Assembly (NCBI GenBank): GCA_029721435.1
Contig: CM056583.1
Location: 45,537,120 to 45,601,119 of the forward strand
Reading direction: 5' to 3'
DNA length: 64,000 bases
Source: Gymnothorax reevesii
Lineage: Eukaryota; Chordata; Actinopteri; Anguilliformes; Muraenidae
Numbering within the stretch: the first letter of the stretch is position 1; each line of letters starts with the position of its first letter. The position numbers were made by a program, and so were the translations under genes. Below are positions 1-11,338 of this stretch, piece after piece. Below the pieces are notes generated by a model that made no database searches, was not told the origin of the DNA, and worked only from the letters and a program-made list of their open reading frames with translations.

Positions 1-740
1 GTTAAATAATACATTCTCTTCATTAAGGTGATACTCTTCAAATTCAGCCATCCAGTGATGTACCCTTAAATCAAAGGAATATCATTCAGGAATTTAAAAA
101 ATATATATCTGAACAGATGAATTCAATAAGGGTGTCACTGTGCGTTATGGACATGACTGAGCAAAATGTTATGGACAGGGCACTTCTGTCACTTTATATA
201 AATATCAATTAATTATCACTAAAACTTGTATTGATCAATATTATGGATACATTTGCTTTGTGAGAGAGACAGCTGCATATCTTTTAATAAGAAATATGTC
301 AATTTTATTTCAAACATCAAGACTTACATCCTCAAATCTATAAGCATGTACAAAATTGTTATATGTACAACATAAATGTACACATCTAAATCCAATGCCT
401 GGCATAAAAAACTTGACAAATGTAAATTTAAACAAAATTCCATATGTTGATGCTGGTCACAGTCATGAAATTGACAACAGTACATACACTGAACAAAAAT
501 ATAAACGCCCCATGTCAAATATTGATGCCACATGGAGTTAACATGTGAGCATATGCTGACTTTTACTTATACAACAGGGATATTTCTCTTGATTTGTGTA
601 CCATTTTTTAATCCATCTCTCTGTCAGTGAAGCAATGATTTCACTCAGTACATGGGTGTGGCATTTCCAGACAGTGGTCAGACAGAATGAGCAGTACCCA
701 GACACTCCTTATACTGGGGACAATAAAAGGCCACCCCAAA
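1..740. other. AT-rich sequence, no gene recognised
   Basis: No open frame resembles a known protein and no repeat family was recognised. Short ORFs at 324-541 overlap on both strands and look like chance frames. Confidence 0.5.
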
Positions 741-750
741 ATGTCAAATT

Positions 751-1252
751 TTGTCAAAAGTCATCATGCTTCAAATGTCTCAGGTCATGCGGGAACATGC
801 CATTGGCATGCTGGATGCAGGGATGTCCACCAGAGCGGGCATTGTGCAGCTGAATGTTAACTATCAGATGATAGGCCGTTTGAGAGTTTGTTTCCGACAG
901 ACGGCCAGTACTGCAAATCGACCTCATCCACGTTGACCACGTGTGACCACACCAGCACAAGATTGCTACGTCCGACTGGTCCACCTGCGGGATCGGCTCA
1001 GATCAGCAGGACGCACAGCGGATGAGACCGTTAGTCTGCACAACAGATGCATCACACCGCAGACAGTCCGTAACCGCCTGCAAGAAGCCAACTTACATGC
1101 TCAGCGTCCTCACCGTGGTCTGGATCTCACCGCTGTCCGGTGTCGGAACCGACTCTCATGGGCAAACACACACGTTCGATGGCCCTTGGCACGCTGGAGA
1201 AGAGTGCTATTCACTGACGAATCCCGGTTCCAGTTTTTTGTTAATAAAAACT
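751..1252 (+). pseudogene. Tc1-like transposase fossil, N-terminal part
   Basis: The translation matches the N-terminal DNA-binding half of a fish Tc1-like transposase. It shows the helix-turn-helix start MREHAIGMLDAGMSTRA, then PRVTTPAQD, TADETVSLHNR, QTVRNRL and TAVRCRNRLSWA, and reaches the first catalytic aspartate in LFTDESRFQF. A TGA at 934-936 interrupts the frame, and the similarity stops abruptly near 1245, so the catalytic C-terminal half and the 3' inverted repeat are missing. This is a dead copy. Confidence is high for the family and moderate for the exact ends. Confidence 0.85.
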
Positions 1253-1491
1253 AAAAAATTTGACATGGAGCGTTTATATTTTTGTTCTGTGTAATTGCCA
1301 TTAGTGCAATGATCCATGAAGCCAAAATGCATTTTTAGAAACTTTTGGATGTCAACTAACATATCCACCTGGTATTTCATGAAAATTCCAGAAAAAAATT
1401 TCTGCAGTCATGTCACAAATACCACAGAATGTCCCAAGAATATCCACTACTGATATATTGCACTAACTTTTATTTTTAAAAGTATGTCATG

Positions 1492-1680
1492 GGGTGCCCC
1501 GGTGGCTCATCGGTCTAAGTGCGTGCACCATAAAGGCTGTGTCCTTCCCGCAACGACCAGGGTGCAACTTTGGTTCGGGTCATTTTCCGCATGTCTTCCC
1601 TATTCTTTTCCCCAACCTTCCTGTCTCTGTCTATTCTGCAACTGTCAAATAAAGGTGAAAATCCCCAAAAAATAATCTTT
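1492..1680 (+). repeat. tRNA-derived SINE
   Basis: The 5' part (ggtgccccggtggctcatcg) has the layout of an A box. A degenerate B-box-like stretch with ttggttcggg follows near 1570. A C/T-rich body (ccccaaccttcctgtctctg) and a tail around tcaaataaaggtgaaa match a common teleost SINE body. The ORF across it (1484-1675) is not a gene. Confidence 0.75.
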
Positions 1681-1689
1681 AAAAAAATA

Positions 1690-2740
1690 TATTGTACCAA
1701 TTATCTTGAAATTTTGGCTGCAGGAAAAATTTTGTAAACTGTGGAAGAATGGAGTCCTTGTCACAAAGAGGTCAGGTGTTAGGTCACGCCTACAGACCCT
1801 TTCGGTTTTAGAGCGTGAAAAAGCGAGATTTGGGGAGTGCATGAGCACTCAACATTTTGTATGGCGAAAGAACTTCTGGAGACCGTTAACAAGCCAGCAG
1901 TCAGGAAGAGGAGAGCAATCTTTCTACTCCAGGTTCGTGAATTGAGACAGATATGCAAAGATTTGGATGTACCACATCAAAGCTCAAAAGGGGAGAATTA
2001 GTGGAAGCAATAATTGTAAAACGTTCGGTGTCAAAACAAATATTTGCACACGACCGCCTAACCATCCCCATTCACAGTCCACTCTTTCTGAAATACCACG
2101 TTTATTGGGGAACTTAAAACATCCAAAGAGTAGGTTGACATGGTTTTCATTCGCTTGCAATAATCGTTTGGTTTCTTTATGATTTCAATTTCATAATTAC
2201 TTGCTCTATACAGCCAACAAAGCTAAATTTACCAGCCAGTTAGTTTTGCAGAGGTAAAAGAATATCATTGACACCATGATGATTGGGTCCCACGCCATAA
2301 GTCAGCCAATAGCTACAGTATTCCTGCGACAAATTCACATTGCTCAAAACAACCAGCAAGCACACATGATCTGAATCTCCTCTCAACATGGATAAGTGCG
2401 CAGGTACATATACTGTTTGACTGAACGTTACATATTTGATTTTGGATTTTCATATGTGCTGAAAATAACAATGTAGAGGACTTACCGTGACAATATCTAA
2501 CTGATATAGTCTTGCAAGTCTACGCTGTGCAGAAGGAGTCAATGATTTCAGTTTGCAGGAGAAAACTAATGGAGCTTAGTCTAGTTATATCGTCAGGAGG
2601 AAAGAATTCTGTTTCCAACCTCCAATTTTTCCAGCTTTTTATTTGCCAGAATGATTTTAAAAGGGGGGCGCCAATATATCTTGTGGGGTTTTATCAGTGA
2701 GAAGGGGGTTTAGAATTTACTATTAATATTTAATATCGCA
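1690..2740. other. Intergenic sequence, nothing recognised
   Basis: ORFs at 1706-1945, 1967-2182 and 2512-2700 have no recognisable motif or family resemblance. No inverted repeats or RNA genes were noticed. Confidence 0.4.
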
Positions 2741-4690
2741 AATACATACGCTCGCCTGCCCTAGCAACCTGGTGTGTCATCAGTAACATGGCAGCTGTTG
2801 TTACGATATGCTACTAACATGAACAGCAGCACTAGAAACTAAACTCCATTTTCTTGACTAGGACTCTTGACGTGTTTACGCATCTGAATGTTTCTCTGGG
2901 TACCCTAACATCGATCGATATTAGAAGAGGTTGAAACAGAACTCTTACTCTCGTCATCCAGACACAAAATGTACGTTGCACAAACTACAATGTTCCTGAA
3001 CGAAAATTATTCCTGGTTATAGTCCAAATCCATGCTGTAAGCTGCCTTTCATCACGGGGAAAGTGAAAGAATTTATAATTTTCCCCTTTTTCAATGCGAT
3101 TTGCGCACCTTTTGCCATACGTAGTCTGCAAAGAGCATGCGCGCAACCCAAATCTTGGTTAAGAGGAACTGGTCTATTGTGCTATTTAAGACCTAGCCTC
3201 ATGCTTAGTCTTTGCAAAGTTTCATAAACCACATGCCTGTGTTTAATTTCTAGTCTTGTGTAGACTTAATCTCCACATATCGCGTGGATACATTCTAACT
3301 GTTTAACTTAGTGCTGTTTATCGTTGATATCAGTACTTTACATTTATAATTAAGGAACCATATTTCCTATTTCCTTTTCCTATTTTAATAATACATTGTT
3401 ACAGTGAGTAAAGCCTAGTTTTGTATTACTAATAGCGTAATTCAGACACCTTGTTTATTTTTTGTTTTATATTGCTTTGTGTGTGCCTCCCTGCTGTGCA
3501 GGAGGCATAATAAATGTATAACCAAGTCCATCCTTGCACATAAGTCCAGCTCAACTTCCTGTCTGCCACGGACATCAGAGTGCAGAGCACAACCTTTACA
3601 TCAGGAAAGATATGAAAGTAAAGTTATTGCCATATAATTAAAAACAGTTCAAAGTGTTGAACTGGAAATAAAATGAGCCATTTCATATTCATACTTGACC
3701 TATGCCTTAGGAAGTACATTTCCTTTTTCACTCCGTTACTATTTGAAAATTATGGGAAGTAAAATTAACAGACCATTGCCACACAGAAATAATATGATTA
3801 AAAAAACTGGGAATTCTGTTTGAGAATTTGTCGCATACTTGCTCATTTTATCTTTCAAAAATATTTAACAATATTCCTCTTGGTTCCCTTTCAACTTCCT
3901 GGACAGTTTTTATTTTACTGTAGAAAGATACCATTTTTAGATATTGACGCACATGAATTGAGCATCATGTGATTTCCTACATGACACCCCATGTAATCAG
4001 ACTGTGGACCTTATAATGACCAGGAAAACACCAAATACATTCATGAGAAAAGTTTTAATCCTCTCGAGTCCTTATCAGTCTCCATGTTCCCGTCTTCAAT
4101 GAATTTTCATGAAGACCAAAACTTTTTTTTTTCTAAAAAGGGTAAAATTATATTGGCTAAATTAAGTAGCTTCTTCTTCAAAAAAAAAACTGGCAAATTC
4201 ATGCTACTAATAGACATCACCCATCCTGAGAGAGTTGGCGACAGTGAGGACTACGAGCTCTCCAGGGCCAACATTGACCACAAAGCCTCCAGAGAACAGC
4301 CTGCTTCATATGTGTATTTCCATTTTAAAAAAGAGAACAAAATTAAAGGCAATGCTTCTACATAATTGCATAGTTGTAACTTGTAACCAATGCTCACCCC
4401 TAAACCTCCTCAGTCAAATGAAAGGTTTGCCATTGGACACCAAAAGTACTGTATAATCTCAGTCGTGAGGGCATAACTTGCCCTACTGAACAAATTTGCT
4501 GAGATGAAGGTAGTTTAATTCTGATGAGATTCATAACATGTAGGCTGTGGTTATTGTTAAAGAGAGTACTACAAAGTCTTCCTCAAAAACATGCAAATTT
4601 TGCGATAACAGCAAAAGATAGTTTTCATGACTGCAAATGAGCAACTTTGGGGAAATAAATTGAGTGCACTTCCCAGAAATGCTGCATTTT
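2741..4690. other. Intergenic; possible solo-LTR-like stretch near 2.8-3.55 kb
   Basis: No coding similarity was seen. Around 3175-3215 there is a TATA-like tatttaag. At 3485-3506 a perfect GC-rich hairpin (gcctccctgc / gcaggaggc) lies two bases before AATAAA at 3509-3514. This promoter, hairpin and poly(A) order would fit a solo LTR, but clear TG...CA ends and a target duplication were not found. The remainder to 4690 holds only AT-rich sequence with poly(T) and poly(A) runs. Confidence 0.25.
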
Positions 4691-4702
4691 AGCATTCTTG
4701 TT

Positions 4703-4706
<4 letters not shown>

Positions 4707-4743
<37 letters not shown>

Positions 4744-4764
4744 GCACACACACACGCACGCATG

Positions 4765-4797
<33 letters not shown>

Positions 4798-4800
4798 ACA
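4707..4800. repeat. Compound microsatellite (TC)n then (AC)n
   Basis: A run of tctctc repeats is followed directly by acacac repeats with scattered cg interruptions. ORFs reading RERERE or HTHTHT across it are artefacts of the repeat. Confidence 0.95.
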
Positions 4801-5429
4801 TCGCCATTAAAACTGCCACTGAATTTGCCAGAACCAGGGTAGATCCCAGCCAACACTACACGCCTTTGCCACAAAGTGAAGGAAAGTCCTGATGCAGCAA
4901 ACCCACATGGCTATTTTAAAGCAAAGTTATAATATGTTTCCTGCTGGATGTTTATGACTGCAAGGGGGGCATTTCAGTCCCTTTTCTGACTTCCCTTTCG
5001 CTGTTACTTTCTCTCCAATAAAAGGCGATACAGGCAGAGGGAATGCAGCATGTACAATGTAAAATAAAATGACCATTCTGACCCAGTTTTCTGACCCTTT
5101 GAAATCAGTCACACCCTTCAGAAAAGATGCATGGCATGAATGGAACCATGCCCAAAAACACTGTGTGGCGGGGGGCGGGGGTAATTCAAGTTAAATACAG
5201 TTTGTGGTACGTGCTTAGTTATGTCCAGTTAAAGAAATTAATTTAAAAAATGCCATTACATCTCTTTAAAAGCAAATGCACTCAAACAGCTGGGGATGGG
5301 GACATGGACAGGTAAAAACACTTCTGACTAAACATTCATGTTCAGAACATGGACACTAGAGCACTAACACACATATTCGCACGCGCCCAAAAACGCACAC
5401 ATTTGCCTCTTTTGAATCAACCACGAAGA

Positions 5430-5763
5430 CACATTCCGAGATGAACGATGGATTCTATCGATCAGAGTGATAACGCCAATGAGTATTCTAAAGTCAACCT
5501 AAAGTGTGCATAAGTAGCCACGAGGAAGGATATGGGCGGCGATTATTATTTCTGGAAATCATAGAGGTTCGTTCTTGGCAACGAAAAGGATCAGATGCAG
5601 AAATGATGCCGACAGAGCACGTGGACCATACGGTCGTTCAGAAAAAGTAGAGAGCGCGACTTGGAGAATATTTGCGAGTCGCAAGGTTCACTCTCGGGAC
5701 GATAACTGTGACTTTAATGGATGAAGGGCAATACAATCTTTATAACGGCGTGGAAACGATATG
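5430..5763 (+). other. s1pr3: Candidate non-coding first exon of s1pr3
   Basis: A strong donor, ATG|gtaagt, is present at 5763/5764. A matching acceptor, tattctttccag, ends at 6462, 160 bases before the receptor start codon. A 5' UTR exon upstream of a single coding exon is the usual layout for this receptor family. The upstream edge of the exon is a guess because no TATA box or initiator was identified. The model is inferred from splice signals only. Confidence 0.35.
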
Positions 5764-6462
5764 GTAAGTCCATCAGTTCGCATTAGGCTACATTTCCGTT
5801 AACTCAAAAGCTCACGTAGGCTAAATATTTTACGACCAGAGCTTGACGAAGTACGACAAGCCGAATTATGAAAATTGAAGCAATGGAAAACTACACTTCA
5901 AGAATTAAGTATGAAATCTTTGTCATTTGCTGAAATGACTATGCTGAACACAATGGCTATATCAGTGGAATTATTCAATTGAAGTTGGACATCACTTTTT
6001 CAGTTATTCTGTAACACATATTTGGTAGCCTATAGAGTGAATGCATTTTTCAAGTCAGCAAAAATTCGCAACGTTCAAACATTATTTTCTGTTATTGGAA
6101 TATGGTTTATTAATTATGCATTGAAGACAAACTGAGCGCAAAGAGTTAACAGTAAAAATTTACATTCATTGCACATTTCATACCAGCTCCTGCCGCGTAT
6201 ACGTTTATTGGGTTCTTTTTATTGATAAAGTGTCGATTAAATCTAGTAAGCTTTGAGTTGAGATTTTTAAAAATGATCATCGAAATTAGAAATAGGCATA
6301 TACGGCCGATAGTAAGACTATTCCAGTCAAATTGTACACAATTAGAATCACTTTTTCGTGAGGTTTACAAACTCACGCTACGATAGCATATGAATAAATA
6401 TCCTTGAGGAAAGTGTTGGCTTTCCGTCTCTGAAAATCTTACCTTATTTTTATTCTTTCCAG

Positions 6463-6622
6463 TGAACTACCGGCTGCGTTTCAGTGCTCTCCAGAGAAGA
6501 GGAGAGGAAACAGTGCGGTACCCTGAGGATAATTAAGCCTTGCTGCGGCTTACTATTAACAGCTGCCTCGCACTAGCGGGCTGCCCGCATGCAGGAATAT
6601 AGAAGGTGAACAAACCAGAAAG
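6463..6622 (+). other. s1pr3: s1pr3 5' UTR in the coding exon
   Basis: The stretch lies between the polypyrimidine/AG acceptor (6451-6462) and the receptor ATG. An in-frame TAA at 6557-6559 shows the coding frame cannot extend further upstream within this exon. A six-codon upstream ORF (6589-6609) ends 13 bases before the main ATG. Confidence 0.55.
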
Positions 6623-7714
6623 ATGACCAACAGAATCTATCTTCACTATAACTACACAGGGAAACTTGACAACCGCAAGGATAACAACAGTAGTACTGTA
6701 GATGCTAAAACTGTGATATTCCTAATAATATGTTGTTGCATTGTTCTAGAGAACTTGATGGTGCTGGTGGCAATATGGAAGAACCACAGATTTCACAACC
6801 GCATGTATTTCTTCATTGCCAATCTGGCTCTCTGTGACTTGCTGGCTGGAGTTGCTTTTACTGTGAACTTGCTTATGTCAGGAGAGAGGACCCTCAGTTT
6901 GTCTCCAACAGCTTGGTTTGTTCGTGAAGGCAGCATGTTTGTGGCATTAGCTGCCTCCACATTCAGTTTACTTGCAATTGCTATTGAGAGACACATGACA
7001 ATGATTAAAATGAGGCCTTATGACGCAACCAAGAAATACAGAGTATTTCTACTCATCGGCACCTGTTGGCTGATTGCCGTTTCATTGGGAGCTTTGCCAA
7101 TCTTAGGCTGGAACTGTTTGGACAACTTACCTGACTGTTCCACTGTCTTACCTCTTTACACAAAGAAATATGTGGCCTTCTGTATCACAGTTTTCATTGC
7201 TCTGCTGCTTTCTATCTCTATACTGTATGCCCGTATTTATGTACTAGTGAAGTCCAGCAGCCGCAGAGTCATGAAGCACAACAATTCAGAGCGATCTATG
7301 GCCCTGCTTCGGACGGTAGTCATAGTTGTTGGGGTCTTCATTGCCTGCTGGACACCCATGTTTGTTCTGCTGCTTATGGACGTGGCATGCAAACACAAAA
7401 GATGCTGGATTCTCTACAAAACTGATTGGTTTCTTGCCCTAGCTGTGCTCAATTCTGCCATGAATCCAATCATCTATACTCTGGCTAGCAAAGAGATGCG
7501 CCGAGCTTTCTTTGGCCTGGTATGCAGCTGTTTGGTGCAGACCAAGGTTGTTCGACCAACCTTTGAAAACAGCAGGAGTAAATCCAGCAGTATCCATTGT
7601 CAGAGACCAGTAGATAGGGAAAACCCAGAAACTGCTGTGGCTACAACACCTCAAAAGCCTCCATCGCTGAATGGAGGAGGATGTTTACAGGATGGTACAG
7701 AAAATCACTGCTGA
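6623..7714 (+). CDS. s1pr3: Sphingosine-1-phosphate receptor 3 (G-protein-coupled receptor)
   Basis: This is an intact 363-residue, seven-helix rhodopsin-class receptor for extracellular sphingosine-1-phosphate at the plasma membrane. In the family it couples to Gi, Gq and G12/13. Diagnostic stretches are HYNYTGKL near residue 8, IVLENLMVL (TM1), [18 protein letters not shown] (TM2), and FVREGSMF with R101/E102, the pair that contacts the lipid headgroup in S1P receptors. Others are ERH at 122-124 (DRY equivalent), [23 protein letters not shown] sequence into TM6, CWTP at 242-245, NPIIY at 281-285 and a C301/C303 pair suited to palmitoylation. N-glycosylation sequons occur at N10, N21 and N22. 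Identity to S1PR3 is clearer than to S1PR1/2/5, especially ICL2 ([16 protein letters not shown]). The length is slightly under the human protein. The start is the first ATG after an in-frame stop at 6557, with A at -3. Whether it is an a or b teleost paralogue cannot be told from the sequence. Confidence 0.96.
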   Translation: MTNRIYLHYNYTGKLDNRKDNNSSTVDAKTVIFLIICCCIVLENLMVLVAIWKNHRFHNRMYFFIANLALCDLLAGVAFTVNLLMSGERTLSLSPTAWFVREGSMFVALAASTFSLLAIAIERHMTMIKMRPYDATKKYRVFLLIGTCWLIAVSLGALPILGWNCLDNLPDCSTVLPLYTKKYVAFCITVFIALLLSISILYARIYVLVKSSSRRVMKHNNSERSMALLRTVVIVVGVFIACWTPMFVLLLMDVACKHKRCWILYKTDWFLALAVLNSAMNPIIYTLASKEMRRAFFGLVCSCLVQTKVVRPTFENSRSKSSSIHCQRPVDRENPETAVATTPQKPPSLNGGGCLQDGTENHC

Positions 7715-8644
7715 GCCACAGAAAATGGAAATCATTCATCCGTCCATTCATCCATCCTTTTGTAATCTGCTTACTCTTGGTCATGGTATGGTGTAGGCGG
7801 TGGGGGTGGGGATGGGATGGATCGAGAGGCAGGAATATATCTGGACAATTCGGCAATCCTTTGCGGAAATGGAAATCAGTAGTTCTGAGATTTGTGCATG
7901 AACTCTAATCTTTTCCACCGAAACCTTTTCTAGGTGGAACAAATTGTATGAAACGATTGCAGCTATCTCTTTTCTGAAAGTGGTTCTTAAATGTATAGTT
8001 ATAGTGCTGCATGCTGTGAGATATGCTTTGAAGGTTAATGGAGCAATTTCTTTAGTTTTATGGATGTATTTATTCATACTGTGATTATTATTATTATTAT
8101 TCAATGAAACATCAGCCTCTGAAACCATCCAACTCCTGGGAGAAACAAAAGCCAGCTGAAATAGTGGAATTTCTGACTACAGTCAATACTGGCATGATCT
8201 AGTGTGAAAAAGATTCTAGACCTAATGGTGCAACCACGCAGCCCATGACATTTTATTATAGCAGTGCTAACATTGTGTAGTTTTGTAAATGACAGAAGTT
8301 TCCCACATGTGTTATTTGAAAAACACATCAGCTGATGTTGAAGGAATCCCTGACAATACAGCTTCCGTTGATTTCATGACAATTTGAATGAGCGATCATG
8401 ATAATATTGCTCTTTGTTCCCTTGGATATTTTGTTGCTTGGCGCCGCATAAGTGAATTAATTTTGGAAATGTATGTTAGCTCAATTTGCATGGAGTTTAT
8501 AGAGATGTGGTAATAATGATACAATATGCTAACCTTTTTTAGAAACATAGGCATGCATCTAGAACTGCTTCAAGTATTTCACAACATTCAATGCAGTTTT
8601 GTTTGAAAAAAAGATTCTTGATACTACCACACCCTCATTTCAAA
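7715..8644 (+). other. s1pr3 3' flank / 3' UTR, no further gene
   Basis: This follows the receptor stop codon. It contains an ATT run near 8085-8101 and no recognisable protein. No convincing canonical AATAAA was seen before the Tc1 remnant begins, so the transcript end is undefined. Confidence 0.4.
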
Positions 8645-9600
8645 AAAAGGTGCAGAACGGAAAATGTGAATAAAATCAAAAAGACTTTCTTTCAAGATGA
8701 GGGTCTAATAAGATGAGGTTCATTCACCTTTGACTATCTTGAAGTTCGCAGCTCCACAACTCAGTATTTGATGTTCCTACGTGAGCTTAATAATTTATTT
8801 AAAGTGTACACTTTCTAAGGATGATTTGAAAATTTGTAATCATAAACTGATGAAACAGCTGAGCTCATCATGCAAGTCTCCCAAAAAGGCCTTGTCCCTC
8901 AACGCCAAAGATGGGTCACATCTAACCAATTTGCCGCAAATAGGTGCTTATAATCTATTACTTTGAGATCTACATTCCTCAGAGAAATCACAAGGATTTT
9001 TGGCATTTCACCCCCTACAGTGTGTGCTATAATTCAAAGATGGGAGGAATCTGGTTGTATCTCAGTGCGCACGGCTGAACACCACTTTTGAATGTGCATT
9101 GCCTCCAGTAGCGCAGACTTTTCAATCTTGAGAATTGACATGCGACTGTAATGGACATTACGACATGAGCTTGGAAATGCTTTGTTAAAACTTGGTTTGT
9201 CAACACCATTCAGCAACAGCACAGTACTGGCTGTGCTGATAACAAACTTACTGAAATCAAAGTTTTGCAAAGCAAAACTGAAGCCATCAATACTTGCCAA
9301 CTTTTCCGGACTCTTCATCTTCGAAAAACTGTTGGATAGTGGAAGCATATTTCCTGGATCGACTAGTCAACATTTTGTGTGTTTTTTGGAAGAACAGTCG
9401 CCATGCCCTCAGGATCAAGGATAACCAAGGACGACTCGACTGGTCAGCGCCAAGTACGAAGGTCATGGTATGGGGGTATGTCAGTGAACATGGCATGGGT
9501 TACTTGCATATTTATGAGGTCACTATTAATGCAAAAATATTTGCAAAATTTGGAGCAGCCTTTGCTGCCAACTAAGTTTTGTCCGTTCCTGTGAGACCCC
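8645..9600 (+). pseudogene. Degenerate Tc1-like element with transposase remnant
   Basis: The left edge resembles a long inverted-repeat end of a fish Tc1-like family (aatgtgaataaaatcaaaaa near 8665), shared with the copy at 36.7 kb. At 8875-9060 there is a degenerate helix-turn-helix region. At 9460-9575 the reading KVMVWGYVSEHGMGYLHIYE and TINAKIFAKF matches the transposase catalytic core (compare [20 protein letters not shown] in the copy at 46.8 kb). The frame shifts several times. This is an old, inactive copy. Confidence 0.7.
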
Positions 9601-10280
9601 TGCATTTTCCTATGAGAGTGCACTAAGCCTCATTGCTAACATATCAAGGGTCAACCAGACAGAGTATGCAAGCTTAATCAAGTTCATAATATATAATATT
9701 TATTACAACATGACAGATAAATTTGACAGAAAGTAACTTCTGTTACTGGACAAATACTCCCTTTATGCTATAATATAATCATCAAATATTATACACCTTA
9801 ACTGAGATTTAACTCCTTCATGTGTCCTAAAAGTAATTTAAATAAAATATACCAATTTGTTTTGAAGTGGTAACATTCAGAACAAAAAATTATACTGATC
9901 ACTAAACTCAATTGTTCCTTGAGATTCAGAAAATATGGCATAATGTTACCATCTGACCTTTAAATTTTACCACCTGCCCAGAAAACTGTTGCTTCCAGTG
10001 GTCTTAATTATAGAAAAATAGTCATCATATGACAAATATTCAGTGTACCTTCACAATGGTCTCCTTGGGTAGAGTAACAGAAATTACATGTATGTAACAG
10101 AAGATACCAGTGGTAACAGAAGATGCAGTAATATAAGTTACTTTTAAGAGGATATCTCTCAGAAATGGTGGAGTAATCCTCTAGTATCACCCAATGAACA
10201 CATTTATGACAACATAATTCATTAACAAATTATTTTGAACATGTTAATATATGGTTTCCATGATCTATGAAAGACATATG
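9601..10280. other. Intergenic AT-rich sequence, nothing recognised
   Basis: No coding similarity was seen. A short internal repetition, gtaacagaagat, occurs around 10070-10125. Confidence 0.4.
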
Positions 10281-10559
10281 GGGCTCTAATTTCTTGGCGT
10301 AGCGCAGGTGGTGTAGCGTGGCGCAGCTCACGCAGTGGTAATTTCGTCCGGCGCAGCCCGCGCAGTGGTAATTTTGTGAGGTGCGCAGCCTTTGGTCGAC
10401 GAACTTGCGCCGAAATGGGTGTGTCGGCGTAGTTGGGGGAGGTGTCACATATTCATCAAGACGCAGTGAGAATTTCGTAGAAAAAGTCTCCCCTGGAGTT
10501 GCGCAGGAAACTCGCCAGCTCTATGGAGTTAAATTACTGCCAAAACCTTGTATACAAAC

Positions 10560-10800
10560 CGAACATGATTTACAAATGCACCACGATTCACAAACAAATA
10601 CAATGTGATTTGCAAATATAAAAATGATTCACGTGCAAACAAAGTGTGGTTTGCAAATTAGAAAACGATTTGCAAACAAATACAGTGTGATTTGCAAATA
10701 TAAAAACGATTCACGTACAAACAAGGTGTGATTTGCAAATATAAAAACGATTTGCAAACAAATACAGAGTGGTTTGCAAATACAAAACACCATTAACAGA
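10560..10800 (+). repeat. Tandem TGCAAAT-rich units, left arm
   Basis: Roughly five or six imperfect units of about 40 bases alternate gatttgcaaatataaaaacg with cacgtacaaacaaggtgtg. Several contain the palindrome atttgcaaat. Confidence 0.85.
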
Positions 10801-11338
10801 CGAATGTATTCAGTTTTACAAATACAAAACGTACCGATTACAAGTATACGACGAGAACCATTTCCTACTAGTACAAATCACTTTTGGCAGTTTTCTACCG
10901 CTGACATGGCGTAAAGGATTTTCTCACAAATGTCCTCACTGTTATTGTCCCTGTTAAACAGCAGGTGGGGCTATGACTCAGTATCCTAGATCTCTACACC
11001 GTGAAGTTGAACAGAATAGAGAACGGCCGCCAGCGACAACCGTGGACATGAGGATGATGGCTGAGGCTAAATAAAAACGCAGTGTCTACGTGTTCGAAAT
11101 AACTCCGTGTCCGACAGTGGGATGGTGTCAATTTAACTCCGTGTCCGACAGTCGATTATTGTTTTTAATCTCTTGAAGTCTACTGAATCTTTTAGATAGC
11201 CTATTAAACGTGAATGTTTGATCAGATGGCTCAGTTCTTCAAGATGGGTACCCAATCAATGTTTCTGTTTAAGCTCTGCTCAATAAAGTGTTCTGATTGA
11301 TAGTGATATATTTTTATTTTCCATTTCGTTATAAATCT

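Noticed and set aside
1492..1680. tRNA gene
   Set aside because: The A-box-like and degenerate B-box-like parts belong to a SINE; no cloverleaf with paired acceptor and anticodon stems is present.
4531..4892. Long ORFs on both strands rich in RE or HT repeats
   Set aside because: They are translations of the (TC)n(AC)n microsatellite and not proteins.
6793..6996. Antisense ORF inside s1pr3
   Set aside because: It is a shadow frame of the receptor with no independent similarity.
10381..10608. ORF in the GC-rich end of copy B
   Set aside because: No family resemblance; the position is explained by the transposon terminus.
10560..10800. CRISPR-like spaced repeats
   Set aside because: The units are contiguous and vary together, mirrored in a palindrome, in an animal genome; this is transposon tandem structure.
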